Assembly (NCBI RefSeq): GCF_910596095.1
Contig: NC_056552.1
Span: 14,241,111-14,305,110 of the forward strand
Origin: Thunnus maccoyii
Taxonomy: Eukaryota > Chordata > Actinopteri > Scombriformes > Scombridae
Length of the DNA: 64,000 nucleotides
Direction of reading: 5' to 3'
The position numbers and the translations under genes are program-made. Under the pieces are notes generated by a model that ran no database searches, was not told where the DNA came from, and saw only the letters and a list, made by a program, of their open reading frames with translations. Shown one piece after another: positions 1 to 13,600 of the stretch; positions within the stretch are counted from its first letter, which is position 1, and the number at the start of each line of letters is the position of its first letter.

Positions 1-94
1 GATCCTCTAACATTAAATATTCTTAAAATAAAGGCAAAAAAGAACAGTGGTTCTAATATTTTTAGCCATGCTAGGGATGGAAATGTCAGTCTGT

Positions 95-620
95 TTTTTT
101 GGTCACTGTGATGGTTAGTTGGTCTACCACTTTGGTCCAGATTGAAATATCTCAACAACTATCAAGTGGATTGCCATGGAATTTTGTACAGATGTTGATG
201 GTTCGCAGAGGATGAAGCCTACAGACTTAGGTTATCTTTTTCTCTAGCACCATCATGAGGTTGAAATTTGTGGTTTTGAGTGAAATGTCTCAACAACTAT
301 CAATGAATTGCCAAGAAATTTGGTACAGACATTCATGCCCCCCTCAGGATGAATTGTAATAATTATGGTGATCCAATGACTTTTCATCCACTTCCACCAT
401 CAGGTCAAAATTTTAATTTGTCCAATACTTTGGTTTATGACCAAATATCTGCAAAACTAATAACATTCCTATCTGTCTCAGCTGCATTTTGTGTTTAGTG
501 CTAATTAACAAATGTTAGCATGCTAACATGCTACACTAATGGCAATTTTAATGCTAAATATCAGGATGTTAGCATTGTTACTGTCACCATGTTAGCATTC
601 TGGTGTTGGTGTTGTCTCTA
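95..620. repeat. Teleost interspersed repeat with internal tandem subunits
   Basis: Two imperfect copies of a unit around tctcaacaactatcaa, attgccatggaattttgta and cagaggatga occur at about 146-220 and 286-352. They are followed by a gctaattaacaaatgttagc segment and palindromic gttagcatgctaac at 514-527. This is a high-copy fish repeat of uncertain class. It runs close to the window's left edge. Confidence 0.65.
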
Positions 621-3600
621 CGATATCATAATTAATGTTGCTCCAGGACCATCGCAACTGACCAATCACGTTGTTGTGATCTCACAGCTTTGCAACTTGA
701 GGAAAAAGACAGAAAAAATACAGAAGGGCCGCTCGTTGCCCGCTCACACGCATACTGTTTTCAGAAGGGAACAGAAGGTAAGCATTAAAAATACTTTCTT
801 TCATAATATGATAGGACATTTTAATCCCGAGATTGATCTTTTGACATATTTCCTGTACACTTTTCCCGTGGATGCATGAAGCTCAAGCTTAACCTAGTTA
901 GTCTTGTGTGGCCAACCTTTGGTAAGACCAACTCATTTATCTTTATTTAAGGGTAATTTACTGCGTAGCCGCTCCCGCTGCTGTCAGGCTGTTTGTTCCA
1001 ACAGTTTGAGGCACTGACAGCCACTGTATGGACATCACAACACCATGCATTTCCAATGGCTAACGGAGCTAACAGAGCTAACAGCTAACAGAGCTAACAA
1101 GTTAACACAGAGCTGCCAACTCGCATTGACTGTGAAACTCACGCAATAGACACTTTTCACATACTTTCACACCACACGTCAATTTTCTCATGCAGTGAAA
1201 AACAAATTATAATTTATAACATTGTAATGCGAAAAGAGGATACTGACATGGCACGGACAGACAAAACAGAGCAGCGCAACAGCAGCAACGTGCAGCAGCA
1301 AATTATTCAGATCATCAGGGGGAAAGCAAGAAATACACAAATATGTTATATTGTAATTTATTCCCATGCATGCTGCTGAGTAATCTCAGTCAGCAGCTGT
1401 TCTGGCAGCAACAAAGCGTCTTTCTATCTACTCTCGTGCCGTGCACATGCAGGCAGGAGTGAGAGTGAGTTATTATGGTTATGGGACGCTCTGTGTCTCT
1501 ACTACCATTTTAGGCTACATAATGTTTATATAAATATAATTTCAAATATGAAATAACCTTCTTCTGATAACCATTTCCTGTCCTGGTCCACCTAGTTATA
1601 TACTGTTCTTGATGCAGTCTTGGTTTTCATTGCACCCTCAATCTAACTTATGAAGACTAGTGCAGATGGCTGTTTCTTGACTTAATCCAAGAGGTTAGGT
1701 GGTGTAGAAATGCAAGAAATTTGTCTTAAATTACAATTACAAATACAACACTCCAGTAAATTAGCCAGCTTAGTTTAACATCAAGTGCTGGCTAGCAACT
1801 GAAATGTGGTTGTGATGCGTTGCTTAGCTATATAAAATATGGCCTGCGAGGTGTCATGTTATTATTATTATGTTTAATAATGACTTGAGATATAGGGAAC
1901 AGGATAAAGTCAAAGAAGAAGAAGTGCAATTTATTTCCCCAATTTTACCCGACAGCACGAGAACAGCTGTCATTAACATGACCATTACACACAGCTGCAC
2001 ACTGTAAATAAGGAGTGATAAAAATTCATCACTCATAAATAATTTATAAGTTTATAAATGCACCTTTGATTGACATTTTACCAGAACACAGTTGAGGCTG
2101 CAAAAATAATAACACAAAAAAATGCTGACACCAGGAGATGTGAACAAAAAAAAACTGAAACCTTTTAAAAACAGATGTAATAACAGAGCATTTTATTTTA
2201 AAATATTGCAGTCATTTTGTGCATTTGAACTTGTCAAAAACACCTGTCTTTTAAGGGGGCTGCAGTAAGTAGATGAGATTGATGTACACATTGAACTGAA
2301 TGTTATGTTAAACTATGAAGCTGCATGGTGTTTAAAATAAAATTAAGTGTTCAGAACTTCTAATGTGGACCAGAGTGAGTCAATGAAGTGTTGTGAGTTA
2401 CTGAAAAAAAGTTATTAAACTATATTTATTATGTAGAATGAAAAAAAAGAACTTCAATTGGGGAAAATGGTTGTTAACTATCTGGGACAATTGAAAGTAG
2501 AATTTGGGACAGTTGTGGGACACTGAGGAAAAAAGTTAACTTTGTTAATTTTGTTAGTGAAATTCTCATCCACTTACATAGCAGTCACTACTTTAGTGTT
2601 TTGTGATTTGGCCATCCCATAGATAGTGACAAAGGGAATGTCCTGATATAGTTTTATGATATTTGAGGAATTTTAAACAGTTAATATAATCTTCAACCTT
2701 TGATTGGATGTAAGGCTTAAAATGTTGTTTCCAAAACTCTGCTTTGTTTCACATAATCATGAAGTGTGCGTACTTACTGCATTACTCATTGAGTTGAAAG
2801 ATGCCTTTATTGATGATGTCAGGCATATTATGAAGTGACCAACTAATACTGGCAATCTTAACCTGATTCTTCAAGATTCATTACAGTAAGATGTTCTGGT
2901 AGAAGGTTAAGGCTGGCAATAGTTAATTTACTGGAAGTAAAATGTGGCAGAAGAGCCCAAATTCAGACTTGCTTAACCCTATCTGGGTTTCACCAGACCC
3001 ATATATACTGTCAAGAGAATTATTGCAAGTTCAAAGCCTTCCTAATGGAGCATGAGTAGCATTTTAGAAAACAAATTTAACCAACAGATCAAATATTATT
3101 AAATGTATCATAGATCATAGGCCTCATGCTGGAAACATTCCTCGTTTTCTAATGAATTCTTTCTCATCTCCCCTCCTCTACAGGGGATCAACAAGAAGGG
3201 GCTAAGTATAATACAACTACAACATTTACATAAAAGTTTAAACCAGTTTGTCATATAAATCAATTCATCATCTTTTTACAAATCTGTTGTGATCAAACAT
3301 TGTTTAAACTCACAGTACTCAAATCACAAAGTTTCCAGTTATGCATACAACTGTATAGCATGTTGGATTTTTGTGTCATTAAGACTCAGTGATGCTATCA
3401 TACAGTTTGGATGTTTTTTTTGTGCTGTGTTCAGTGGACTCACCATAAACTCAAAAATTAGAATGTAAATTGATAACCTACAGTTCCTTTACAAGACAGT
3501 TTAAAAATGCCTTAATGTGTTACTGAGTTAATTCATTGAAAATTCCAAATTACAATAAATTATTTGTGCACTTATTGCAGAGATGTATTACATTTAATTA

Positions 3601-5880
3601 CCACCCATGATTCATAACAATACACATCTTTTATTTGATTTTAAGGGGGGAAAACACCATTCAACACATTATTTCTCTAAGTTAGCAGGTATTTATAACT
3701 CCCTCCACTTATTTATGACATTTAGCATTTTAATAGGCTTTTAACAATGGCAGGAGGGAGCACAATACACGACTAAAATTAACTTTATTTCATAAATTGT
3801 TGCATTTTCTTACTGACAGAATTAGACCATGTTGTGTACACCACTGATGAATGATGAATACAAATCCAACACAATACCACAAGGATTTATGATGAAAAAT
3901 TCATTTTATGGGACCAGTATGAGCTACTGTACATGTTTCATGTGTGCACTGTACAAATATTAACCATCTAAGTGCTTTAATCCAAAATTAAATCATGTAC
4001 TCTTACACATTACAGCATTCAAAAAATGTAGCCTATTTAATACACTCAGGACTCAAAGTGTCTTGGATTTCTTACTTCTTGTTTACAATTGTTTGTACTG
4101 ATATATAATGATATCTTGTCATACTTTGATAAGACGTCTGGCATTAAACTATGGTGCTTCTCTGGATCTCTGCATGCGAGTAAGCTTCCTTGTTTTCTTT
4201 TTGACATATCTGTATGATGACTACAAAACAGAGAAATTAGTAATGGCTATTTGGAGAAATGTGGAGTAATGCACTGACTGAGTGGGACTAAGAAAGTTTT
4301 ATTTCTGATATTTGAGTTAAAGTGAGTTAAGTTTATGATATTTTGCCACCACGCTTTGATAGTGATGGCAAGAATAGCATGCTTGCCGGTATCATTATTA
4401 AAGTGAATTAGTGATGAATCACCTTCATGCATGAATCATACATCAATAACACCTAATTAACACATGATCCATGATGATGAAGATACAGAAAAATAGAAAT
4501 GCATGGCAAAAATAGCATATTGTCAATATTTTAGAGACCCCCCAAAATTTCACAAATCATGTTTTGAGGGGAGCTCATGTGTTATTAAGAGGAGCAGAGC
4601 TCCCCCTGGCTCCCCTGTAGTTAGCACCCTGATCACAACACTTAACCATCCTTGTGTCTACATTGTCTGGCCTTTTGTGACCGCTACTTTTAACATAATA
4701 GGTCTCTCTTTGTATTACTCTTGAACAATGGTGCGAAATGGTGAGTAGAAAGACCTTCCTTGTTGAGTCTGAGGAACTGACAAGACCTGACATATACCAA
4801 TGGCATTTTTGACAGCAGATTTTTTCCCAATTAAACTCTAATGTAGCTGTCCTGGAAATACCTCACAGTGACATCCCATCAAACTAGTCAATTATCTATG
4901 GGAGACAAAGGTTCATTTTTCTGTTAAGGACACTTGCAATATATCGTCTCATGTTGTATTTAGATTCAGGAGGATTAGTAGAATAATATACAACAGTTTA
5001 CATTTAGTTAGGTTATCAGTGGAGCACTTCTTATCAACTAAACTCCATCTGCTCCCCTTTGATGTAATGCTGTTCAGACATTGTGGGCTAGAATCAATAA
5101 ACAAATGTTTACTATCAACAAAGAATATAAATTGCACACAGTGCTGGCATCATTGGCAACAGTCTCCAGGGCAACACAGCAAAAATACACATTAATTTAA
5201 TTTATCTGATCAAGACATTATTCTTATCAATGCAGTCAGCTCTATCAAGCATTATGTTCCTGACAGAATACTAAGATTTTAGGCAGAAATCGCTCACGGC
5301 ATCCAGTTGTGTGTCAAAGTTATTTGACGTCTGAGCTCGGAGCTTATTTAAAAAGTGTCAGTAATAAACCAGCATGCCTGTTCTTCATGAGGTTTCTGAA
5401 GCTACAGTGAATAAGCCCTATGCATCTTGCAACATACTCAGGTCATTAAGCACACCATTGGGAATCATAATTCCATTTTTTTTTAACAAAGTTTGACATC
5501 ATGCTCGCTTAATGACCAGCCCAGACATATGGACGAGGGGGAACTAATTAAAACATCCAAAAATACCATGTAAGATTATTTGGTTGGGCGATGCTACTTC
5601 CTTAAGGTTGACAGTTTGAATTTCCTGCTTTCAATGTACTGAAACATAATACTTCAAAGATATCAAAAACAACACAGTGTCCACTGTGTTTGGGCTGTTT
5701 CTGAATCATCGGAATCCACTGATGGCTACATGATCAAGTGATAATCAATCCAAGCAGCCCATATTTTAATCAGTTCTTAATCTATTTTTGTTACTGCTTG
5801 GCTTGTGGCTACACACATGTTTAATGACTCAGTAGGTTACAGGTATAAGCCACACTAGTGCAATGTAATGCAAAAAAAAG
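600..5880. other. Gene-free stretch, AT-rich
   Basis: The only open frames are short and of low complexity, without splice sites or family motifs that would support a gene. Apart from the short tandem repeat at 1.05 kb I see no structured element. Unrecognised old repeats are likely. Confidence 0.45.
1053..1102. repeat. Short gctaaca-type tandem repeat
   Basis: Consecutive variants of gctaac(a/g)ga lie at 1058-1100, including the repeated agctaacagagctaac. Confidence 0.7.
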
Positions 5881-5884
5881 TAAA

Positions 5885-6250
5885 ATTATGGGTGGGCAAT
5901 ATGGCAAAAAAAATATCATGTTTTTTTTTTCAGGCTGGATCACAATCTTATCACGATTCTTTTTTATTTTGGTTTTTAAGACAGTTTTACAAGTTACTGA
6001 ACAGTACTCAGTACTTCTATCATATAATGATAGAAATTTGTCTTAGGTTATGGGCTCACAAACAACATAAAAACAGAACCATGAAAGACTAATAAAATTA
6101 CATTAAAAGACAAACAATTCCATAAATAAATAAGAGCAGGTGTGCAAAGCTGCATTAAAAAGTAGTGACAGTCTATTTGGCCTTGTTTAAAATGGATATT
6201 GCAGTGGGAAACCAAACTGAAAGTACAACCACAGCTGAAAAACAAACAGT
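5885..6250. repeat. Interspersed DNA-transposon-like fragment
   Basis: The sequence gggtgggcaatatggcaaaa, then aatatcatg, a T-tract and cttatcacgattctttttta matches the start of a widespread fish repeat (of the type gggcaatatgg ... tatcacgat). The right end is not defined. Confidence 0.45.
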
Positions 6251-6692
6251 TGATGTGTAGAAGTGTGTTGTTTCGGATAACTAGCAGAATGTGTTCCATT
6301 AAAAAAAAAGGCACCAACACAGTACACCACAGCTGAATCATGCTAGCAGTATACAGTATATGCAGTATACAGTGCAGTCAAAGGGACTCTGTCTGGTATG
6401 CAGAAATAATACTGGTATGTCTGCTGGTGGACCAAATAGGTGCAAAGTACGTCAGAGGCCATAACACCTCCAACGGTGTCACATAATGCCTTGACAGTGT
6501 TGAAAGTAGAGAGGAAGACAGACAGTAGAAAGACTGCAGAAATGAGGGAAGATGTACATTTGATCTGCAGGTCAACCCTGACATTAAGGAAATGGCGGAT
6601 CAATAATCAGATCAATCTTCTCCTCTATAGCATAGATTTTGTTGTTGTTGTTTCATTAGCATAGTTACATGTACATAGAAGAAAGCAGTGTA

Positions 6693-7300
6693 CTACTTTA
6701 AAGGGGATGTATCATGCACATTTCCAGGTCTATATTTATATTCTGGGGCTCTACTGGAATATCTTTGCATGATTTACAGTTAAAAAAAACTCCTTATTCA
6801 TCTTATACTGGCTCTTTATGCAGCCCCTCAGTTCAGCCTTGTTTTAATTCCTGCCCCTTTAAGGCCCCCTTCCCAATGAGCCTACTCTATCCTGATTGGT
6901 TAGCTTCCGGAAGCTGCCCCTCGGCTGACTTCCGGCAGCTCCGGAGGCTATGTCAACAAATAATAGTTGTAGGATTTCATTTCTTTTTCCTGTTCTTTAC
7001 TCAACATGTTAACTTCTCAAATACATCCATGCATGTTCAATCCTGAATATGTTAGTGGACAATACAAACAACCCATGCAACAACCTTAGCCACAAAGGCT
7101 ACGTAACAAACAGCCATTTGTGGGCATGCATGAACAACTTGATGTGAAGAGGAGGAGGAAGTAGAGGTAACATTGCATTTAGATCATTCTGAAGCCTGGA
7201 ATTTTGACTTTCAGCGAGCATTTTACATACGTTCACCTCAGGTTTTGGACCTTTGTCCATGTTTAACATTTTTTCATTTCATTCATACTATATAATATGC
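6693..7300. repeat. Teleost MITE/SINE-like repeat
   Basis: It starts tttaaaggggatgtatcatg and contains tttccaggtctatatttata, cctttaaggcccccttccc and tatcctgattggttagcttc. These motifs are typical of a high-copy fish repeat beginning ttaaaggggacatattatg. No coding capacity. The right boundary is uncertain. Confidence 0.55.
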
Positions 7301-8114
7301 TTCATTGATATTGTGTTGGCACCAAAGAGTACTTTATTCAAAAATTCCCAGTAGCCAATGGTTAAGATAGCACCAAGGTGATCATCTCAGTGGTAGAGGA
7401 ATTATGAGGTACATTCAGTATTTATTGTCGTTTTTAATGAAGCACAATTCTGTTCCAACCCTGTAATAATTGAGTTTAGACTACATGTGTTTGACACAAG
7501 TAAGCGTACTCTATGATCTCACCAACAACAGATAGCCAGTCTTCTGTATAGTGAAGCAAAAAACTGTCAACAGAAATCCTTCAAGACTCCCAGAAAAAAT
7601 GTCTCTCCTCGCAGAACAATCCCCTAAACTCTACTAAACTGCTGACATGTGGAAATGACAAGCATGCTGCATGTTTTTATAAGGATTTCCTACAACACAT
7701 ATAAACCCTTCGGGGTGGTTATGATTGCTGGGGCATCCACAGGCCAAGGCCCCCCTGATCCTCTGGGACTCTCAAGTCATCCTGCAAGACAGATTGTGGT
7801 CATGACCTCAGACTCTGTTTTGGTCTCTGCTATAATTAGGATGTTCCCTATGCACAGGCTGTCAAGATACACACTTTGGTATTCTGCTGAGCTCAAAGTG
7901 GGAAAATCTGGGGGTGTGGAGTTAGAAAGAAGTGAGATTACCAGTTTTCTGTAGCCTGCTCCTCATCTCTGCTTGAGGGTAGCAGCTTGTGGCTTCATTG
8001 GCTGCTACTAGCATACATCCAAATCTATACAGTCAAGTTATTTGAGTTGAGTTGCATTGTAGGAGGCAGATTTCAACAAGGAAGAAGAATGGATGGAATA
8101 AAAAAGATATTTCT

Positions 8115-8480
8115 GATCCTGCTACATCGATTTTGATCCTTTTATTAAAATTGTCTATCATGAGTGTGAAAAGAGTGCAATGCTTAATCTGTGGAGTACT
8201 GTTTTAAGATTTTATTAGCAATCATGTTAATGTCAAGGGTGCTTGAATTAAATTAGTGTACGTTATGAAATTTAAATACATTTTGGGGAGAATTATTGAA
8301 TTGAATCGGTTAGAGCGAATTATGACCATGACACCTCAGAACAACAATATTGTGACTGTACACCGTTTATAAAGATGAACATAGTGAGGTGTGATGTCAC
8401 ATTGGTTTGCAATGGAGCTGGTTTGAAGCCCAGAGTTGCTGCATATGGTCAGCCACATTTATTGTGGGGTGTTGCCTTTC
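8115..8480. repeat. Dispersed repeat, copy 1 (pair with 10,243-10,614)
   Basis: It shares with the second copy the long blocks catcgattttgatcctttt, ctgtggagtactgttttaag, acattttggggagaatt, gaccatgacacc and gcccagagttgctgc in the same order and orientation, about 2.1 kb apart. The copies have diverged by substitutions and indels, so they are old insertions of one family. No coding frame. Confidence 0.85.
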
Positions 8481-10210
8481 ACGCTCTGGAAACACCACAG
8501 ACCAATGAAAACTTATTGGGAACACCAGGCGGTGCACACTAATGTTAGCTACTTTGGCTAAATTGTGCTAACAGGGCAGGTGTATCATAATCAAGTAACA
8601 TTTAAGTTAAAGAAATATTGATCGAACTCTCAATCACAGCTGTCAATCAACGCCCACACAGCAGACATCAAAGCCTACGATAAGTCCTCAAATATTATTA
8701 ACAGAGCAATAATTTGACCACCAGAACACTTATTAGACAGCCAGAATTTAGCGATTGCAACTATGACGACTCGTTGAAAAAAATGATTGACTTGGTGTTT
8801 CTAGAGAGAAGTTGACACTTTTTGAATGGGAATCAGTTATCAAGCAAGAGTATTGTGAATCTTCTGTTCTATTTCTGATAATCAGCCTGCAACCTGGCCT
8901 TATCTCCAGGTTACAACCTCAATTCAATCCGCTTCACTACCAATTGCATTCTCTTATCGCTTACCTAGCCAGTTTTCTCCAGTCCCCAGTCAAGGGTCAA
9001 CTGTTCTCACTTGCAGTTAACCAGCACTTCCAATCTCTTCTGTCCATCCTCCACTGCTGTCTGTTGATCTTCAGTGCTCCAGCACTCTCATCTGTCTTAA
9101 AGCCTTTGTAAGACTTTAACATTTCTAACTTTGGTGACTCCTAGTGATAGTATCAAAAGACACTGTGGTAGAAAGCAATACATGCTGCTACACCTCCTCT
9201 CATTCCACCAATTTGACCCAGGAACCAGGAGAAAGTCTGGGCTGAAGGCAACACACACTGCATGAGTTTTCATCATGATTGCCATCAGAATACTCTGAAA
9301 GATGCTATAATCACTTAAACATAAACTTTGTCATTATTGTATTTTGGTTTGATTGAGGTGCAAACAACAGAAGTGAGGTCTTTACTGCTGTGCTGATGGC
9401 AGGAGACAGATGGCTATTGATTGAAAGTTTTATTCATAAGAGGGGGATGACAGCTGGCCTGCATTCATTTCAGGTGTTCAATTACAGTATAGTAACCTGT
9501 TTTCTACACACTTTAGCACTGTACGAGAAGTGACTGACTTCCAAATCATGGAAGGAAGATAAATTTAGTATATTGTGAATTTTTTGTTGATCTAATCCAG
9601 ATCAACTTTAATCAGTGTTGTGGCCAGACCTATTTTTTTTAGATATTTGATTTAATGTAACCCATTAATGAATAACCTATTTACTCTTCCTGACTGTGTA
9701 TATACTGCTTATGATAATGTGAATTTTGGTAAATTTGTACATCCTTTTCTTCATCAAATAAATGATGCAATTTCCATTTGAACTGAGAGTGTACTTCAGT
9801 AAACTCTAGAAACATTCACAGTAGAAGTTAAAGTATCAGAGGTAAAAGTAATAATAATGAGAAAATAAATCATTTCAAAGTGTTTCATTATTATTGCATT
9901 AAGCCATTATCACATTAAAGTCTCTTTTGAATGAAGATTTACCTCTGCTGCAAAAAAAGATTCTGCACTGCAGTTCAGCAGTGATGACCAGATTTTCAAG
10001 CACTTTCGGAAAAATACAGTATGGACTCAGCTGAAAATGGGTTTTATGTGGCTGAGTGGTCGATTACGCTCAGTCGTTCATGATGCTTAATGTAGGTCAG
10101 ACAAAGGTCTAGAGAGATCTAACAAGGGGTCATCTCATTCCCACTGTGGAACTTAAAAAACAGGGGGAAAAAGTGTGTGAAAGAACATGTTGGTCACCTT
10201 TTGGCTTTGT
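8480..10210. other. Gene-free stretch
   Basis: I see no gene, RNA gene or defined repeat. Open frames here lack splice sites and family motifs. Confidence 0.4.
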
Positions 10211-10646
10211 GGAGTGGCGTATGTTACACTGGGCCAAGCCCCCTGCTTCATCGATTTTGATCCTTTTTTTTAAATTGTCCATCGTGAGTGTGAAAAAATT
10301 GCAGTGCTAAATCTGTGGAGTACTGTTTTAAGATTTTATTAGCATTGGGTTTCTTGAGTTTAATTAGTGTAGTGTATGACATTTATATACATTTTGGGGA
10401 GAATTGTTGAATTATTGATTAGAGTGAATTATGACCATGACACCCCCCAGAAGATTTCCACAATTGTGGCATCTCAGAACAAAAATATCCTGACTGTAGA
10501 CTGTTTATAAAGATGAAAGTAGTGAGGTGTGATGCCACATTGGCTTGCAATGGAGCTGGTCTGAAGCCCAGAGTTGCTGCTTATGGCCAGCGGCATTTAT
10601 TCTGTTTCGAGCCAGGAGTGCCATGTGTTACACTGGGCCAAGCCCC
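10211..10646. repeat. Dispersed repeat, copy 2, bracketed by ~32-bp direct repeats
   Basis: The repeat body (about 10243-10614) matches copy 1 at 8.1-8.5 kb. It is flanked by tgttacactgggccaagcccc at 10222-10242 and again, identically, at 10626-10646. The flanking similarity extends leftwards over ggagtg(g/c)c to give about 32 bp on each side. Confidence 0.8.
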
Positions 10647-10649
10647 AAA

Positions 10650-13600
10650 AAAGCTGAAAAGGAAAAATCATGTAGGATGAGTGTGTAAAAAGAAAATAAA
10701 GTGTTGAAAGTTCTCCATTCTTATTACTGTAGGTCATCCAGGCGGGAAAGACCCTATGACCACTTTTCAACTCCTTTTATGAGCTCTACGTGTGTGTCAA
10801 CACAGCAACCCCTCTCTCAACAGGTATTTGTGACAGCTTTCCATTGGATAAGCCGGTTCACTCAACCCCTTCTCAAGAAGATCAATATGACGGATGTTCG
10901 TGTAGATCAGGTAATATTAGTGAAGGTGAATGGTAGGATCACTTCCCAGAGGACAGAGAAGCAAAGTGGACAACAATCAAGAGATAAAGGGTTTAAAGTG
11001 CTGGTCATCCCCTGGACTCCCGTCCTCACCATAGTTGTATAAAGCAAATGCTACTGTGAGCCACCCTGACAGTTTACCACGTCGGACAGTGATGTTACAA
11101 GTAAGGCACACAATAAATTGCTGTTTGTGTTGGAGAGGGAAATTACATCCTGTGTCACTCATTTTCACAAGAGAGCATCGTCTGCACTCTCTCACGGAGC
11201 CATGTGTCAAAAGTCCTCAAATAGCCCCCTGAATTGACCGATAGCCACATGAGAGAAGTGACATGCAAATGGAGTCTGACTCCACGTTAGAGGATGACGA
11301 GAAATCAAGATGTTCATGTGTCAGCCGGGTATGTTGCCTTCATAAATAAAGCAGGAACCATACTCAGAGCATGTAGTGCAAACTACCTGAGCTGTTTTTT
11401 CTTCAGACTTACAAAGCCACTGCCACAGCAAATCAATCAGTCCAGGAGAGTGAACAGGAGATGCCACTGTGCATGAACTGAGGGCAATCAGATATAACCC
11501 AGATGGAACAATGAAATACAAGCTGCAGTATTGTCTCCCACAGAGTCCTCTCCTTTACTGTGGGATGAGGCACGCACACACCCAGCAGCACAAGTCACGC
11601 CACTTTGTACGGTTGATAATAAGACATGCACAACACTTGCAAGCAGCTACTATAGCAGTTTTAAGACCCATTATCTGGCGGAACGTTTGAATGTGATTTA
11701 TGATTTCAAGGAAACTCTACAAAAAGTTGTCTGCATAACTGTCTGTTTCCTTCAGTCAGAAATTGGTTCAATTTTTCGAATCATGGTGAAAATGATGACT
11801 ATAAAATTACTGCAATTGTTTCTATTGTAACTCTCAGAAACCGAGAAACTGGAGCTTCTATGCTGAATATTTGGGTGTTTCTGGCGCTTTTGTCCTCATC
11901 ATTTTATGACTTAAATGTTCTATTTGAGTCTTACTTTTTTGACATTAATTAGAAGCCTTTACTCTTATCCACTTAAGTCTTCTGAGTGTATCTGGTTTCT
12001 GAATTTCAGTACAAATATTAGAAAAGAGCTCTAAAAAATATAGTCAGTGTCAACCCACCTGATTACAGTTTGGCATGCTGTTTCTGTACCTTTATGTTGA
12101 CAGTAAACTTTGTAAGTTTACTGGTCTCTTTAATCTTTCTCCAGCCATTCACTGATTCCTGGTCGATAACTTTGACCCAAAATTTTAATACTACAGTTCT
12201 GACCATACCCAGACCTGATTCGGTCCAATTTACACCCTAAACTCACACTGTATTTAGATTAGACAGCTCACAAGTGACATCAGATTAGATAAAGTACAAA
12301 AGCTTCTTTTTCTCATATAACCGCTTCCACACCATCTTTTCCACATAACAATTATAGCAAATGTAGATTATTTATAGCATTCAGTAATTAGAAACAGGAC
12401 TGTATGCTTTATTCTAGCTGAAACTGATGATGTAGCAGTAAAGGCACCCTGGTAAGATTCACATTTCATGTTCTGGATAAAGTGAAATCACCAGAGACCT
12501 TCTGCTGTCTTTGAAGTAGTCTGACTACTGGCTCAGACTTTGACATAAATAAATGGGTAACACTAGGGAAAAAAAAACTTCCCTTAGAATCATTTCCTGG
12601 TGTACAGAGTCAGAATTGCAGCTTTAAAGCCTGTTAAGTCAATGCACAGACATGTGACATGAGAAACTTGCCCATTTCATTCTATGTATTTCTTTTAGTA
12701 GAAGAAACAGAGGAGAGGTTCAATCTCTGGATATAGCTTTAAGTTTTTAAGTGTTATGGTACATTGCATTTTGGAGGATAAACTGGGTGTGCCCTTTATT
12801 GGTAAGATCAGCACAACATTTAAGAGTCCAGACCAGTTTCTGAAAAAAATGTCACCTGTAATTTAAAATGAACAGTATAAAGGTTTTAAATGTAGCAACT
12901 CTGCAAGAGCCAGCAGCAAAAGATGGCAGCCAGGAAAGACACAGAAAATATGTGCATAATGTTTTTATTCACACATTTATTTTCCATTTTTGTATTTTTA
13001 TTCATACGTTTGTGTTAAGATATTGAAATGTGTCCAACCTTTAGAAATGTATCAATCCTTTCCAGTTGAGGATGTATTCTGATTCTGAATATATTACATT
13101 TTTGAGTACTGTGATGAAATAAGTTACTGATCACATTTGGGGCGAAATATTTAATATTGAGGCACAAAATCCTTTTTTAAAAGTATTCTGCCCAACACTG
13201 GCAGTATTATGCCATTGCAATATCTGTGGGGGTTGTTGACAAACATGAAAGTGAGCAGCATGTGTCTATTTTCCAGAGGAAACTCAATTCCTGTCCTGCA
13301 GTGATACAGATGAGAAGGACATCAAAGCATGTGTGGTATGCAAAATGACTGCCAATACTATATTTCACCTAGGTAGCGTGGTTAATCGCGATTCAGGGAG
13401 AAATTAGGAGGGCCGAACTGATACCGAGTGAGTTGCAGAACACTAAATTGTGCTTAGCTGTGTCAGCTGACAGCAGCTAGCCTGCCACACCCATCTCATC
13501 TGGCTGCACTGATTTGGCAGTCAATTAAAGGGCCTTCATGCTCACATGCTGAAAGTTGATCTGCTTTACTGCTGTTGCTGCATACTAGGTGGAGAGCTGT

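Noticed and set aside
10701..11042. 113-codon plus-strand ORF
   Set aside because: No recognisable domain, no signal peptide, no supporting splice sites, and mirrored by an overlapping minus-strand frame; probably chance.
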